From: Lachnospiraceae bacterium UBA1251
Lineage (GTDB): Bacteria > Bacillota > Clostridia > Lachnospirales > Lachnospiraceae
Direction of reading: 5' to 3'
Assembly (NCBI GenBank): GCA_002308255.1
Contig: DBVZ01000055.1
Location: 1 to 5,611 of the forward strand
Length of the DNA: 5,611 nucleotides
Shown: positions 1 to 5,611 of the stretch, one piece after another
How positions within the stretch are numbered: position 1 is the stretch's first letter
Layout: each line of letters starts with the position of its first letter
The notes under the pieces: model-generated
What the model was told of the DNA's origin: nothing
The model's input: the letters and a program-made list of their open reading frames with translations, nothing else
Database searches by the model: none
Position numbers and translations under genes: made by a program

Positions 1-84
1 GGCTATGGGCAGAACCCGCAGACCGGTTACGGACAGAACCCGCAGACCGGTTACGGGCAGAATCCCCGGTCCGGCTACAGACAG
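1..84 (+). repeat. 24-bp tandem repeat encoding GYGQNPQT
   Basis: Three 24-base units (1-24, 25-48, 49-72) and a partial fourth (73-84) encode the octapeptide GYGQNPQT, then GYGQNPRS and GYRQ. Units 1 and 2 differ at three bases, all synonymous. Unit 3 changes Q to R and T to S. The array may continue upstream of the window. It forms the flexible cytoplasmic linker just before the membrane helix of the first gene. Confidence 0.9.
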
Positions 85-1704
85 GCTGCCGGAAAAGAGA
101 AGCCTGCTAAAGGAAAAGGCGGCGGGAAAAAGATCGGCCTCATTATCGCAGCGATCGCCGCCGTTCTCGCGCTCGGCGCCGTTGCGGCATTTGCGCTGCC
201 GGGGCCGAAGAACCTCATCATGCGCACCTTCTCTTCTCCCGAAAAATACTATCGCTATATAGAAGGCAAAGCCGTAAAGGAAGCTTCGGACGCTGCCGCC
301 GCGTCTTATGAGAACCTTCTGCGTTCCAACCTCAATCTTGAAGACCGCGGTGCCGACTATCAGATCGAAGCGGCACTGTCCGACAGCGCGAAAGACTTTG
401 CCGCCCAGTATCTGCAGCACATCGGCGCAGCCCAGACGGATCTCGGCTGGCTGAGCTCCATAAGTCTTTCGGGACGGCTGGATGCCAAAAACGGAAAGAC
501 TTTCCTCAATACGGAAGCCCTGCTGAACGGCACGAAGGTCCTCAGCGGAAATATCATCACCGACCCGGGAAACAATGCCGTTTACGCACAGGTGCCGGAA
601 CTGTCGCCCGACTATATCGCCTCCGACACAGGCTCGCTCGGGATCAGCTATAACCATTTATCCGCCGCTCAGATGACGGCAATATTCCGGTCTTTCTACA
701 ACGCATGTCCGAATGAGGAAACCGCAGAAAAGCTTCTCAACAAATATCTCGGCGTCGTTGTCGAAAATCTCGATCAGGTCGAAAAAAGCACCAAACGCCT
801 GTCCGCCGGCAATGTCTCCGTCAACTACACGGCGCTCGATGTCACGGTCAACACAGCAGCCGCCGCAAAGATTCTGAACGCGGCAGCGGATCTTATGGAA
901 AGTGACGACGAACTCCGCGTGATCGTGAACGACCTCTCCAAGACCGCCGGCCAGGCGTCTTCGGCAAAATGGTACGACCTGCTCATTCAGCAGATCCGTC
1001 AGGCCGCCCAGCAGACCGCTTCCTCCCCGATCACAGATTCCCTTCTCATGACCGTCTTTGTCGACAACAGCGGAGAGATCCGCGGAAGAATCATTTCGTT
1101 CGGCGGAAAGGAACTGATCCGGCTGGCGGTTCCGAAGAAAGGAGATTCGGTCGGCGTCGATCTTGAGATCCTCTCGGACAGCGGCAGCGTGATCGTCTAC
1201 GGAGACGGCACAGAGAGCAAAGACACGTTAAGCGGCACGTTCGGCGTCAGCTTCGGCAGATCCGGCGAGAACTACGAACTGTTTAAAGTCGGCGTGACCG
1301 GGCTGGATCTCAAAACGTCAAAGAAAGGTTACATAAACGGGAAATGCAGCATCTCTCCCGGAAAAGATTTCATAATCGCCTCTACCGAATTCGGCAGCAG
1401 CGCGGTTGTCTCCGGACTGCTCGCAGGACTCTCCCTGGATCTTGACGTCACCTCTTCCGAAAACAAGAACAGCGCTGTCATCGGCATCAGTCTCAACGGA
1501 AACAGTATGGGCACGGTCACCGTGAGCGCGGAGACCGGCAGCGCGGGCGAAGTTCAGATGATCAGTTCCGCTAAAACGCCGGAACGGTACGCGCAGGATC
1601 TGAACGCCTCCGGCCTTTCGGAGATCATCCGTTCTCTCCAGAACGCCGGCGTTCCTTCCGCGTATACCGACCTGCTCCAGCAGTACATTGACTACTATCT
1701 GTAA
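1..1704 (+). CDS. Membrane-anchored protein with large ectodomain, 5' partial (zinc-ribbon/sensor type suspected)
   Basis: The reading frame is already open at base 1 and ends at TAA 1702-1704, giving 567 visible residues; the start lies upstream. The ATG at 220 falls just after the membrane helix and is not the start. Visible order: Gly-Tyr-Gly-Gln-Asn-Pro repeats (residues 1-28), a Lys/Gly-rich juxtamembrane stretch (32-44), one hydrophobic helix (about 45-66, Ala/Ile/Leu/Val), then an ectodomain of about 500 residues. The basic stretch before the helix predicts N-in, C-out topology. The ectodomain begins with a helical part (FSSPEKYYRYIEG motif at about 77-89), and its later half (about 350-540) is rich in predicted beta strands. 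It has only two cysteines (C236, C449). The layout resembles TcaA/YvbJ-like proteins, which have an N-terminal zinc ribbon; that part would be outside this window. I recall similar 'SPEKYY' ectodomains in DUF6583-type families but could not check. Only 6 bases separate it from the ABC ATPase, so it is probably an accessory or sensor protein of that exporter. The exact function is unknown. Confidence 0.5.
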   Translation, partial: GYGQNPQTGYGQNPQTGYGQNPRSGYRQAAGKEKPAKGKGGGKKIGLIIAAIAAVLALGAVAAFALPGPKNLIMRTFSSPEKYYRYIEGKAVKEASDAAAASYENLLRSNLNLEDRGADYQIEAALSDSAKDFAAQYLQHIGAAQTDLGWLSSISLSGRLDAKNGKTFLNTEALLNGTKVLSGNIITDPGNNAVYAQVPELSPDYIASDTGSLGISYNHLSAAQMTAIFRSFYNACPNEETAEKLLNKYLGVVVENLDQVEKSTKRLSAGNVSVNYTALDVTVNTAAAAKILNAAADLMESDDELRVIVNDLSKTAGQASSAKWYDLLIQQIRQAAQQTASSPITDSLLMTVFVDNSGEIRGRIISFGGKELIRLAVPKKGDSVGVDLEILSDSGSVIVYGDGTESKDTLSGTFGVSFGRSGENYELFKVGVTGLDLKTSKKGYINGKCSISPGKDFIIASTEFGSSAVVSGLLAGLSLDLDVTSSENKNSAVIGISLNGNSMGTVTVSAETGSAGEVQMISSAKTPERYAQDLNASGLSEIIRSLQNAGVPSAYTDLLQQYIDYYL

Positions 1705-1707
1705 AGG
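1703..1707 (+). promoter_or_regulatory. Weak ribosome binding site overlapping the upstream stop codon
   Basis: AAAGG overlaps the TAA stop of the upstream gene and lies only 3 bases before the ATG at 1711. That is closer than the usual 5-9 bases, so initiation probably depends on ribosomes that have just terminated at 1704 (translational coupling). No better start is seen: the next in-frame Met is residue 31, after the ATP-binding fold has begun. Confidence 0.5.
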
Positions 1708-1710
1708 TTC

Positions 1711-2391
1711 ATGGATCCTTATATCCGAATTGAAGGCATAAAAAAGAATTACGGAAAAAGAAACATCTTAAACGGGGTCAGCCTCACGGCGGACCCCGGC
1801 ATGTGTGTCGGCATCCTCGGAAGCAACGGCTGCGGCAAATCGACGCTGCTTTCGATCCTCGCGGGAGAACTGCGTGCGGATGCCGGCTCTTTTTATGTCC
1901 GCGGCACCGATCTTCTGACTGACCCGCTGCTCCGCAGGGAGATCATCGGCTACGCGCCGCAGGGCACACCTCTGATCGCGGAGCTGACAGCCTATGAAAA
2001 CCTTCGTCTGTGGTACGATAAAGAACTGCTTTCCTCTTCTCTTGAGGATGGACCTCTCTCCCTTCTGGGTATTCCCGGATTTCTCAAAACGCCGGTCCGC
2101 AAAATGTCCGGCGGCATGAAGAAGAGGCTGTCCATCGGCTGCGCCATTGCCGGTGATCCGAAGATCCTCCTTCTCGACGAACCGGGAGCAGCTCTCGATC
2201 TTCTGTGCAAAGAAGCGATGGAGAACTATTTCTCGTCTTTTCTTTCCGGGGGCGGAACCATTTTTCTTGTCACCCATGATGTGCAGGAACTGCGCCTGTG
2301 CACGGGCAGCTGTATTCTAAAGAACGGTCAGCTCACCCCTTTTACATTTGACGGAGATGTCCGGAAACTGACGGAGGCTCTCAAGCCATGA
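1711..2391 (+). CDS. ABC transporter ATP-binding protein (ABC-2 exporter type)
   Basis: This 226-residue cytoplasmic ATPase would power the two permeases encoded directly downstream. All core motifs are present: A-loop aromatic Y14, Walker A GSNGCGKST (37-45), Q-loop Q84 in YAPQ, signature MSGGM (132-136) followed by KKRLS, Walker B KILLLDEP (151-158; D156, catalytic E157), D-loop ending at ALD (161-163) and H-loop H189. MSGGM in place of LSGGQ is common in ATPases of ABC-2 exporters. The length is that of a single nucleotide-binding domain without the extra C-terminal domain seen in some longer family members, so a homodimer is expected. The start overlaps nothing but follows the previous stop by 6 bases in the same frame, and the end overlaps the permease start by 4 bases (ATGA). 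The ATPase assignment is firm; the substrate cannot be read from the sequence. Confidence 0.96.
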   Translation: MDPYIRIEGIKKNYGKRNILNGVSLTADPGMCVGILGSNGCGKSTLLSILAGELRADAGSFYVRGTDLLTDPLLRREIIGYAPQGTPLIAELTAYENLRLWYDKELLSSSLEDGPLSLLGIPGFLKTPVRKMSGGMKKRLSIGCAIAGDPKILLLDEPGAALDLLCKEAMENYFSSFLSGGGTIFLVTHDVQELRLCTGSCILKNGQLTPFTFDGDVRKLTEALKP

Positions 2392-3692
2392 GAGGAAGCG
2401 CGTCCGGCCTTCTGACCTATTTCCGCCTGCAGGGTAAAAGGATCCTGCGGCTCCTTCCTGCTATTCTCCTTGTGACAGCCGTCCTGGCCGGTGCCGTGCT
2501 TCTTGTCGGCCGCTCTTTTTTCCTGAGCGACGCCGGAAGCGACTCCCGCAAAAGCGTCCGGATCGGAATCGTCGGCGATTATGACGATCCCATGCTCTCT
2601 CTGGCTCTCACGGCCCTGAAAAATCTCGACACTTCCCGCTTCGCCGTTTCCCTTGAACCAATGGAGGAAAATGCCGCCGTCTCGAACCTGCGGCAGGGAA
2701 AGCTGCAGGCTTATATCGTCATTCCGGAAGGGTTTTACGACTCCGTCAATTATTACCGGAATGACGTGCAGATCACCTATGTCTCCACGGACGGTGCCGT
2801 CGGCATCGGCACGGTCATGATCAATGAGATCGCGCAGGCTGTGGGCGCCCTTCTTCTTGAGAGCGAAAATGCTGTTTTCGGAATGCAGTCCTATGCGTCC
2901 GATCATTTTTCGGACCGGTTCACCCCGCAGGAGATCAGCGATCTCGGCGTTCAGATGACAATGCGGTACGGTTCCGCTGTTTTCAGCCGGGACGCTCTGT
3001 TCCGGATACATGAAACCGGTCTTGCGGATTCTCTTTCTTTCCGGGGATATTATATCTGTGCCTTCATTCTGCTCTTTCTCCTGCTCTCGGCGATCCCGTT
3101 CAGCCCGCTGCACGCGGACAGGGACGATTCCCTGTTCCGGCTGCTCCGCCTTAGGGGAATCTCCCCTCTTGCACAGGTTTTTGCCGAATACCTGGCGTTT
3201 GCGTTTACCGTTCTTCTTTTCATGCTGCCCGCTCTGGCCGCCGGAGGTCTTCTGATCGGCGCGGCCGGACTGTCTGTCCCGGAATTCGGCGCCTCGGCTG
3301 TCCGGGAAATGCTCTCTCTCTTTCCCGCCTGTGTTTTCGCGGTTCTGACGGTATGCGGCTTTCAGTTCCTGCTCTACGAGGTCTTCTCCGGAGCGGTCCC
3401 GGGGATTCTGATCCAGGTCCTTACCGCGCTCTCCGCCGCCTATATAACGGGCTGTTTCTACCCGGCGGGCTATTTCCCGGAGAGAATGCAGGCCGCCGCG
3501 GAGTTTCTTCCAGCAGGCACGGCGAGGATCCTTCTTGAGAACAGACTCCTCGGCATTTCCGGCGGAAAGGCGGTGCTCCGGGCTCTCCTGTGGACCCTTC
3601 TGTGCCTCCTTCTCGCTGCCCTGACACGCAGGATCAGAATGAAAGCGGCCTCCGGCCTCCTCTTTCGGGATGAAAGGAGGTCGGAAGGATGA
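2388..3692 (+). CDS. ABC-2 type permease subunit 1 with large ectodomain
   Basis: This 434-residue integral membrane protein has the layout of ABC-2 permeases of the ABC2_membrane_3/NatB-like class: TM1 (about 22-43), an extracytoplasmic domain of about 175 residues (44-218), then five more hydrophobic segments (about 219-239, 263-290, 305-331, 336-356, 395-413). The ectodomain opens with a beta strand (VRIGIVGDYDD, 57-67) and continues to a 'LRQGKLQAYIVIPEGFY' stretch (101-117) typical of this class. FLPAGTA (373-379) sits before the last helix, where family members carry a conserved Pro-containing motif. The start is supported by GGAGG at 2373-2377, 10 bases upstream, and by the ATGA overlap with the ATPase gene. 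It probably pairs with the next gene product to form the export channel. The substrate (lipid, peptide, antibiotic or cell-wall material) is not evident. Confidence 0.92.
   Translation: MRGSASGLLTYFRLQGKRILRLLPAILLVTAVLAGAVLLVGRSFFLSDAGSDSRKSVRIGIVGDYDDPMLSLALTALKNLDTSRFAVSLEPMEENAAVSNLRQGKLQAYIVIPEGFYDSVNYYRNDVQITYVSTDGAVGIGTVMINEIAQAVGALLLESENAVFGMQSYASDHFSDRFTPQEISDLGVQMTMRYGSAVFSRDALFRIHETGLADSLSFRGYYICAFILLFLLLSAIPFSPLHADRDDSLFRLLRLRGISPLAQVFAEYLAFAFTVLLFMLPALAAGGLLIGAAGLSVPEFGASAVREMLSLFPACVFAVLTVCGFQFLLYEVFSGAVPGILIQVLTALSAAYITGCFYPAGYFPERMQAAAEFLPAGTARILLENRLLGISGGKAVLRALLWTLLCLLLAALTRRIRMKAASGLLFRDERRSEG
3673..3680 (+). promoter_or_regulatory. Strong Shine-Dalgarno site for the second permease
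   Basis: AAAGGAGG lies inside the last codons of the first permease, 8 bases before the ATG at 3689. It is the best ribosome binding site in the operon and fixes this start. Together with the ATGA overlap it should give efficient, coupled synthesis of the second permease. Confidence 0.85.
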
Positions 3693-4858
3693 AGATCTGG
3701 CTGACAAGACTTTTTCTGACGAACAAACGGCTTTTCAGGACGTACAGTTTTCTCGTCCTTCTTCTTATGATCCCCCTGACAGCCGTTTCTCTTTCCTTTA
3801 TCAGTACTGCCGATAAAGGGGTCGTCACGATCGCGGTTTCCGCGAAAGACGGAGAAGAGTCTTCGCAGAAGGGAACCGATCCGGCGGTTGGGGATGTCCT
3901 GAAAAGATTAAAAGAACATACTTCCATCATTCGTTTTCTCGAAAAGCAAAGCGCCGAAGAAGCCATTCGTGCGGCTGCGCGCGGGCAGGCGGATGCCGCA
4001 TGGGTCTTTTCTCCGGATTATAATGCCGCTCTTGCTTTGTCCGCGGAAGGAAGACCGCAGATCATTGCCGAAGTCTACACGAAAGAAGACACCGTTTTCA
4101 TGCGGCTGGCCCGCGAAAAACTGTTCGCAGCGGTCTACCCCGATCTTTCCCGCCGGATCTTCCGGTCTTTTATTGCCGGAACAATGGGAGAGATCCCGGA
4201 CGATGATTTCCTGAAATATTATTCGTTGGAAGCCTCGGAAAAGAGCCTTGTCCGTTTTTCCTTCACAGACAGCGTTTTTCAGCCGGAGGCTGCCGTACGC
4301 GGCGACTACCTTCTGTTTCCCGTGCGCGGGCTTCTTTCGGTCCTGATCTTTGCAGCAGGGATCGCCGCCGCCGTTTTCTATGCGCAGGACGAAAAAAACG
4401 GCTGTTTCACCTGGCTCTCCGGAACCGGAAAGCACAGCATGCTGCTTTGCTATACCGGGTCCGCGGTCTTCTGGACCGGGGCATTTTCCCTCCTCGCCCT
4501 GAAACTGACGGGAACGTCTGTCTCCGCTCTTTACGAGCTGCTGCTCATGCTCCTGTACGGGGTCTCCGTAACGGCTCTGTGCGGCATCCTTTTGAAAATA
4601 CTCCGGAAAGCGGAATATCTCACGATCCTTCTTCCGGCCGCCATTCTGCTGATTCTCGCGCTCTGCCCCGTATTCCTGAATTTCAGGACTTTCCGCGTCT
4701 TCTCGCGGCTTCTGCCGGCCTTTCACTATCTGCATGCCGTCGGGAGCGCCGGCTATGCCCGCAGTCTGCTTCTGACCGCCGTCGGATACGCATTTGCGGA
4801 TCTTGCTGCAGCGTGGCTGCTGTCGAAGCTCCACATCCTCTCCGGGCGGAAAATATGA
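3689..4858 (+). CDS. ABC-2 type permease subunit 2 with large ectodomain
   Basis: This 389-residue membrane protein has the same plan as the preceding permease: TM1 (about 17-38), an ectodomain of about 170 residues (39-208), then five hydrophobic segments (about 209-232, 250-272, 281-303, 309-330, 357-378). The ectodomain again starts with a beta strand (VVTIAVSAKDG, 45-55) and has an AAARGQADAAWVFSPDY stretch (95-111) that lines up with the GKLQAYIVIPEGFY region of the first permease. LLPAFHYL (341-348) occupies the place of that protein's FLPAGTA motif. The two are thus diverged paralogues, which fits a heterodimeric ABC exporter served by the single ATPase upstream. The start is set by AAAGGAGG and a 4-base overlap with the previous stop. 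No terminator is seen after the TGA at 4856-4858. The substrate is unknown. Confidence 0.9.
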   Translation: MKIWLTRLFLTNKRLFRTYSFLVLLLMIPLTAVSLSFISTADKGVVTIAVSAKDGEESSQKGTDPAVGDVLKRLKEHTSIIRFLEKQSAEEAIRAAARGQADAAWVFSPDYNAALALSAEGRPQIIAEVYTKEDTVFMRLAREKLFAAVYPDLSRRIFRSFIAGTMGEIPDDDFLKYYSLEASEKSLVRFSFTDSVFQPEAAVRGDYLLFPVRGLLSVLIFAAGIAAAVFYAQDEKNGCFTWLSGTGKHSMLLCYTGSAVFWTGAFSLLALKLTGTSVSALYELLLMLLYGVSVTALCGILLKILRKAEYLTILLPAAILLILALCPVFLNFRTFRVFSRLLPAFHYLHAVGSAGYARSLLLTAVGYAFADLAAAWLLSKLHILSGRKI

Positions 4859-4887
4859 TGCACATTCGAAATTGCCTGTGCTATAAT
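4859..4887 (+). promoter_or_regulatory. Extended -10 promoter upstream of the zinc-ribbon gene
   Basis: TATAAT (4882-4887) is a perfect -10 box, preceded by TGTGC (4877-4881), which completes the TRTGn extension. A 4-of-6 match to the -35 box, TGCACA, lies at 4859-4864 with the optimal 17-base spacer. Transcription would start near 4894, giving a leader of about 47 bases before the GTG at 4941. This looks like a housekeeping sigma factor promoter that would let the last gene be expressed apart from the transporter operon. Confidence 0.75.
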
Positions 4888-4927
4888 TTTTACAGTATTC
4901 CAGAATAACCGCTTTTCATTTTTCTTT

Positions 4928-4933
4928 AAGGAG
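4928..4933 (+). promoter_or_regulatory. Shine-Dalgarno site that decides the GTG start
   Basis: AAGGAG stands 7 bases before the GTG at 4941. No ATG lies at a suitable distance in this frame, so the site supports GTG as the initiator. The ATG at 4960 belongs to another frame that lacks the zinc-ribbon cysteines. Confidence 0.85.
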
Positions 4934-4940
4934 AAAAGTT

Positions 4941-5611
4941 GTGTCAGATCTGAACAATAATGTACGCGATACCGTTTTCTGCACACAATGCGGGAGCAAG
5001 AACAGAAACGGCGCAAAATTCTGCATTTACTGCGGAAGCCCCCTCCATTATCTGGAACCGGCTCCGGCCCCGGCCTTTGAACCTGCTCCTTCCTTTGAAC
5101 CGGCTCCGGAACCCGCTCCGGCTCCCGTTTTTGAACCGGAACCCGCTCAGGTTCCGGAAGCACCGCCGGCAGAAACGGAAGAAGTTCCGGCAGCAGGATC
5201 TCCCGTTTACCGCTCTCCGATCGAGGACACCGTTTACGAATCTCCGATCCATGAATCTCCGTTTTACGAATCGCCCTATTACGGCTCTCCGTACTACGGC
5301 TCTCCCTCCCGTGACTCCGAGGAAGAAGAGTATGCAGCAGCGGAAGAACCTGTTCCGGAAGAGGCTGTCCCGGCACAGGAAGCGGCTCCGGTTCTTTCGG
5401 CGGATGACATTTCCGCCGGCGAGGTCGTTTCGGAGGAAGTTTTCGCAGGAGAAGAGGCGCCGGAAGAATTCGCTGAGGAAGATGTTTTCGCGGAAGAAGC
5501 CTCGGCGGAAGAGTTCGCCGCGGAGGATGTTATCACGGAAGACATTCCCCTTGAAGCTGCTCCCGAGGCGGCTCCGGAAGAAACGGCCCCGGATGGGCAG
5601 CCGGCACTAAG
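4941..5611 (+). CDS. Zinc-ribbon protein with long Pro/Glu-rich repetitive linker, 3' partial
   Basis: The gene starts at GTG 4941 and remains open to the window end, giving 223 complete codons and two bases of the next. Near the N-terminus is a classic treble-clef zinc ribbon: C14xxC17-G, then C28xxC31-G (FCTQCG ... FCIYCG), which should bind one zinc ion in the cytoplasm. The rest is low-complexity: an Ala/Pro/Glu-rich segment with recurring FEPAP (about 38-86), a Tyr-Ser-Pro pentad array (87-122), and a very acidic Glu/Ala/Val region (126 onward) with a 15-residue duplication (166-195). No membrane helix appears in the visible part. In many Bacillota this kind of N-terminus leads to a membrane helix and an ectodomain or other domain, which would lie beyond the window. 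It has its own promoter but follows the ABC permease by only 82 bases. The zinc ribbon is clear; the function is unknown, and the linkage to the exporter is inferred from position. Confidence 0.9.
   Translation, partial: MSDLNNNVRDTVFCTQCGSKNRNGAKFCIYCGSPLHYLEPAPAPAFEPAPSFEPAPEPAPAPVFEPEPAQVPEAPPAETEEVPAAGSPVYRSPIEDTVYESPIHESPFYESPYYGSPYYGSPSRDSEEEEYAAAEEPVPEEAVPAQEAAPVLSADDISAGEVVSEEVFAGEEAPEEFAEEDVFAEEASAEEFAAEDVITEDIPLEAAPEAAPEETAPDGQPAL
5055..5195 (+). repeat. Ala-Pro/Glu-Pro-rich low-complexity segment
   Basis: Codons 39-85 of the zinc-ribbon gene are almost entirely Pro, Ala, Glu, Phe and Val. They contain irregular repeats of FEPAP and EPAPAP, encoded by recurring CCGGCTCCGG-like DNA. 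Such Pro-rich stretches usually form extended, stiff spacers. The repeats are imperfect and no single unit length fits. Confidence 0.7.
5199..5306 (+). repeat. Tyr-x-Ser-Pro pentad repeat array
   Basis: Residues 87-122 of the zinc-ribbon protein hold seven Ser-Pro pairs (S87, S92, S101, S106, S111, S116, S121). The last five are spaced exactly five residues apart in an [E/G]-S-P-x-[Y/x] pattern such as YESPYYGSPYYGSP. At DNA level this is a degenerate 15-base tandem repeat, clearest at 5262-5306. The function is unknown; it could be a flexible spacer or a modification or binding array. Confidence 0.8.
5436..5531 (+). repeat. 45-bp tandem duplication encoding an acidic 15-residue unit
   Basis: Two 45-base units (5436-5480 and 5481-5525) encode EVFAGEEAPEEFAEE and DVFAEEASAEEFAAE, followed by the first two codons (DV) of a third. 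The units share the FA-x-E and EEFA core. They have diverged in sequence, which suggests an old duplication within the acidic linker. Confidence 0.75.

Noticed and set aside
1..84. CRISPR array as an explanation for the 24-bp repeats
   Set aside because: The units are directly adjacent without spacers and stay in frame within a coding sequence, so they are a protein-coding tandem repeat.
220..1704. ATG at 220 as the true start of the first gene
   Set aside because: The frame is open to base 1 and encodes a repeat tail and a membrane helix immediately before this codon. Starting here would remove the helix and leave an unexported ectodomain.
2328..3707. 459-codon open frame on the minus strand
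   Set aside because: It lies opposite the first permease, its translation is rich in Arg, Glu, Gln and Gly without recognisable motifs or hydrophobic core, and the + strand gene has clear family features.
3908..4834. 308-codon open frame on the minus strand
   Set aside because: It mirrors the second permease and has the same biased charged composition. It is an artefact of the GC-rich codon pattern of the real gene.
4859..4940. Possible intrinsic terminator, riboswitch or small RNA in the intergenic gap
   Set aside because: T-rich stretches occur at 4887-4891 and 4913-4927, but no stable hairpin precedes them, and the gap is too short and AT-rich for a structured riboswitch.
4753..5376. Minus-strand frames across the zinc-ribbon gene (including a Ser/Ala-rich one at 5294-5545)
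   Set aside because: The repetitive composition is the reverse complement of the Glu/Pro/Ala repeats. There are no start signals or domain motifs, and the frames overlap the real gene.
4960..5610. 216-codon + strand frame starting with ATG at 4960
   Set aside because: Its translation is an Arg/Lys/Pro-rich low-complexity shadow. The overlapping GTG frame has a Shine-Dalgarno site, a promoter and the zinc-ribbon cysteines.

Overview
The window looks like part of a chromosome from a moderately GC-rich Gram-positive bacterium, most likely a gut-type Clostridia/Bacillota lineage. The grounds are Shine-Dalgarno sites close to AAAGGAGG, a TGTGCTATAAT extended -10 promoter, tightly packed same-strand genes, and zinc-ribbon proteins with long low-complexity linkers. 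The assignment to Bacillota is an inference; the species cannot be named from the sequence.

All five genes lie on the + strand. From 1 to 1704 runs the 3' part of a gene for a single-pass membrane protein: a Gly-Tyr-Gln repeat tail, a Lys-rich stretch, one transmembrane helix and an ectodomain of about 500 residues. Six bases later comes an ABC ATPase (1711-2391), followed by two ABC-2 type permeases (2388-3692 and 3689-4858). The last three genes are joined by 4-base ATGA overlaps, so genes 1 to 4 look like one translationally coupled operon whose promoter and first gene start lie upstream of the window. A short gap (4859-4940) has no visible terminator but carries a good extended -10 promoter and a Shine-Dalgarno site. 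These lead into a GTG-started gene (4941 to beyond 5611) for a CxxC...CxxC zinc-ribbon protein with a Pro/Glu-rich, Tyr-Ser-Pro and acidic repeat linker. That gene is cut by the window end.

Taken together, the three transporter genes encode a complete heterodimeric ABC exporter: one ATPase and two permease subunits, each with a large ectodomain between the first and second membrane helices. The first protein probably senses something outside the cell, or assists the exporter there. The last protein starts the way many zinc-ribbon/linker/membrane-anchor proteins do, and the visible part of the first protein looks like the second half of such a protein. The locus may therefore be an exporter bracketed by two zinc-ribbon membrane proteins. 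The substrate is unknown, and I do not recognise any gene well enough to give a symbol.
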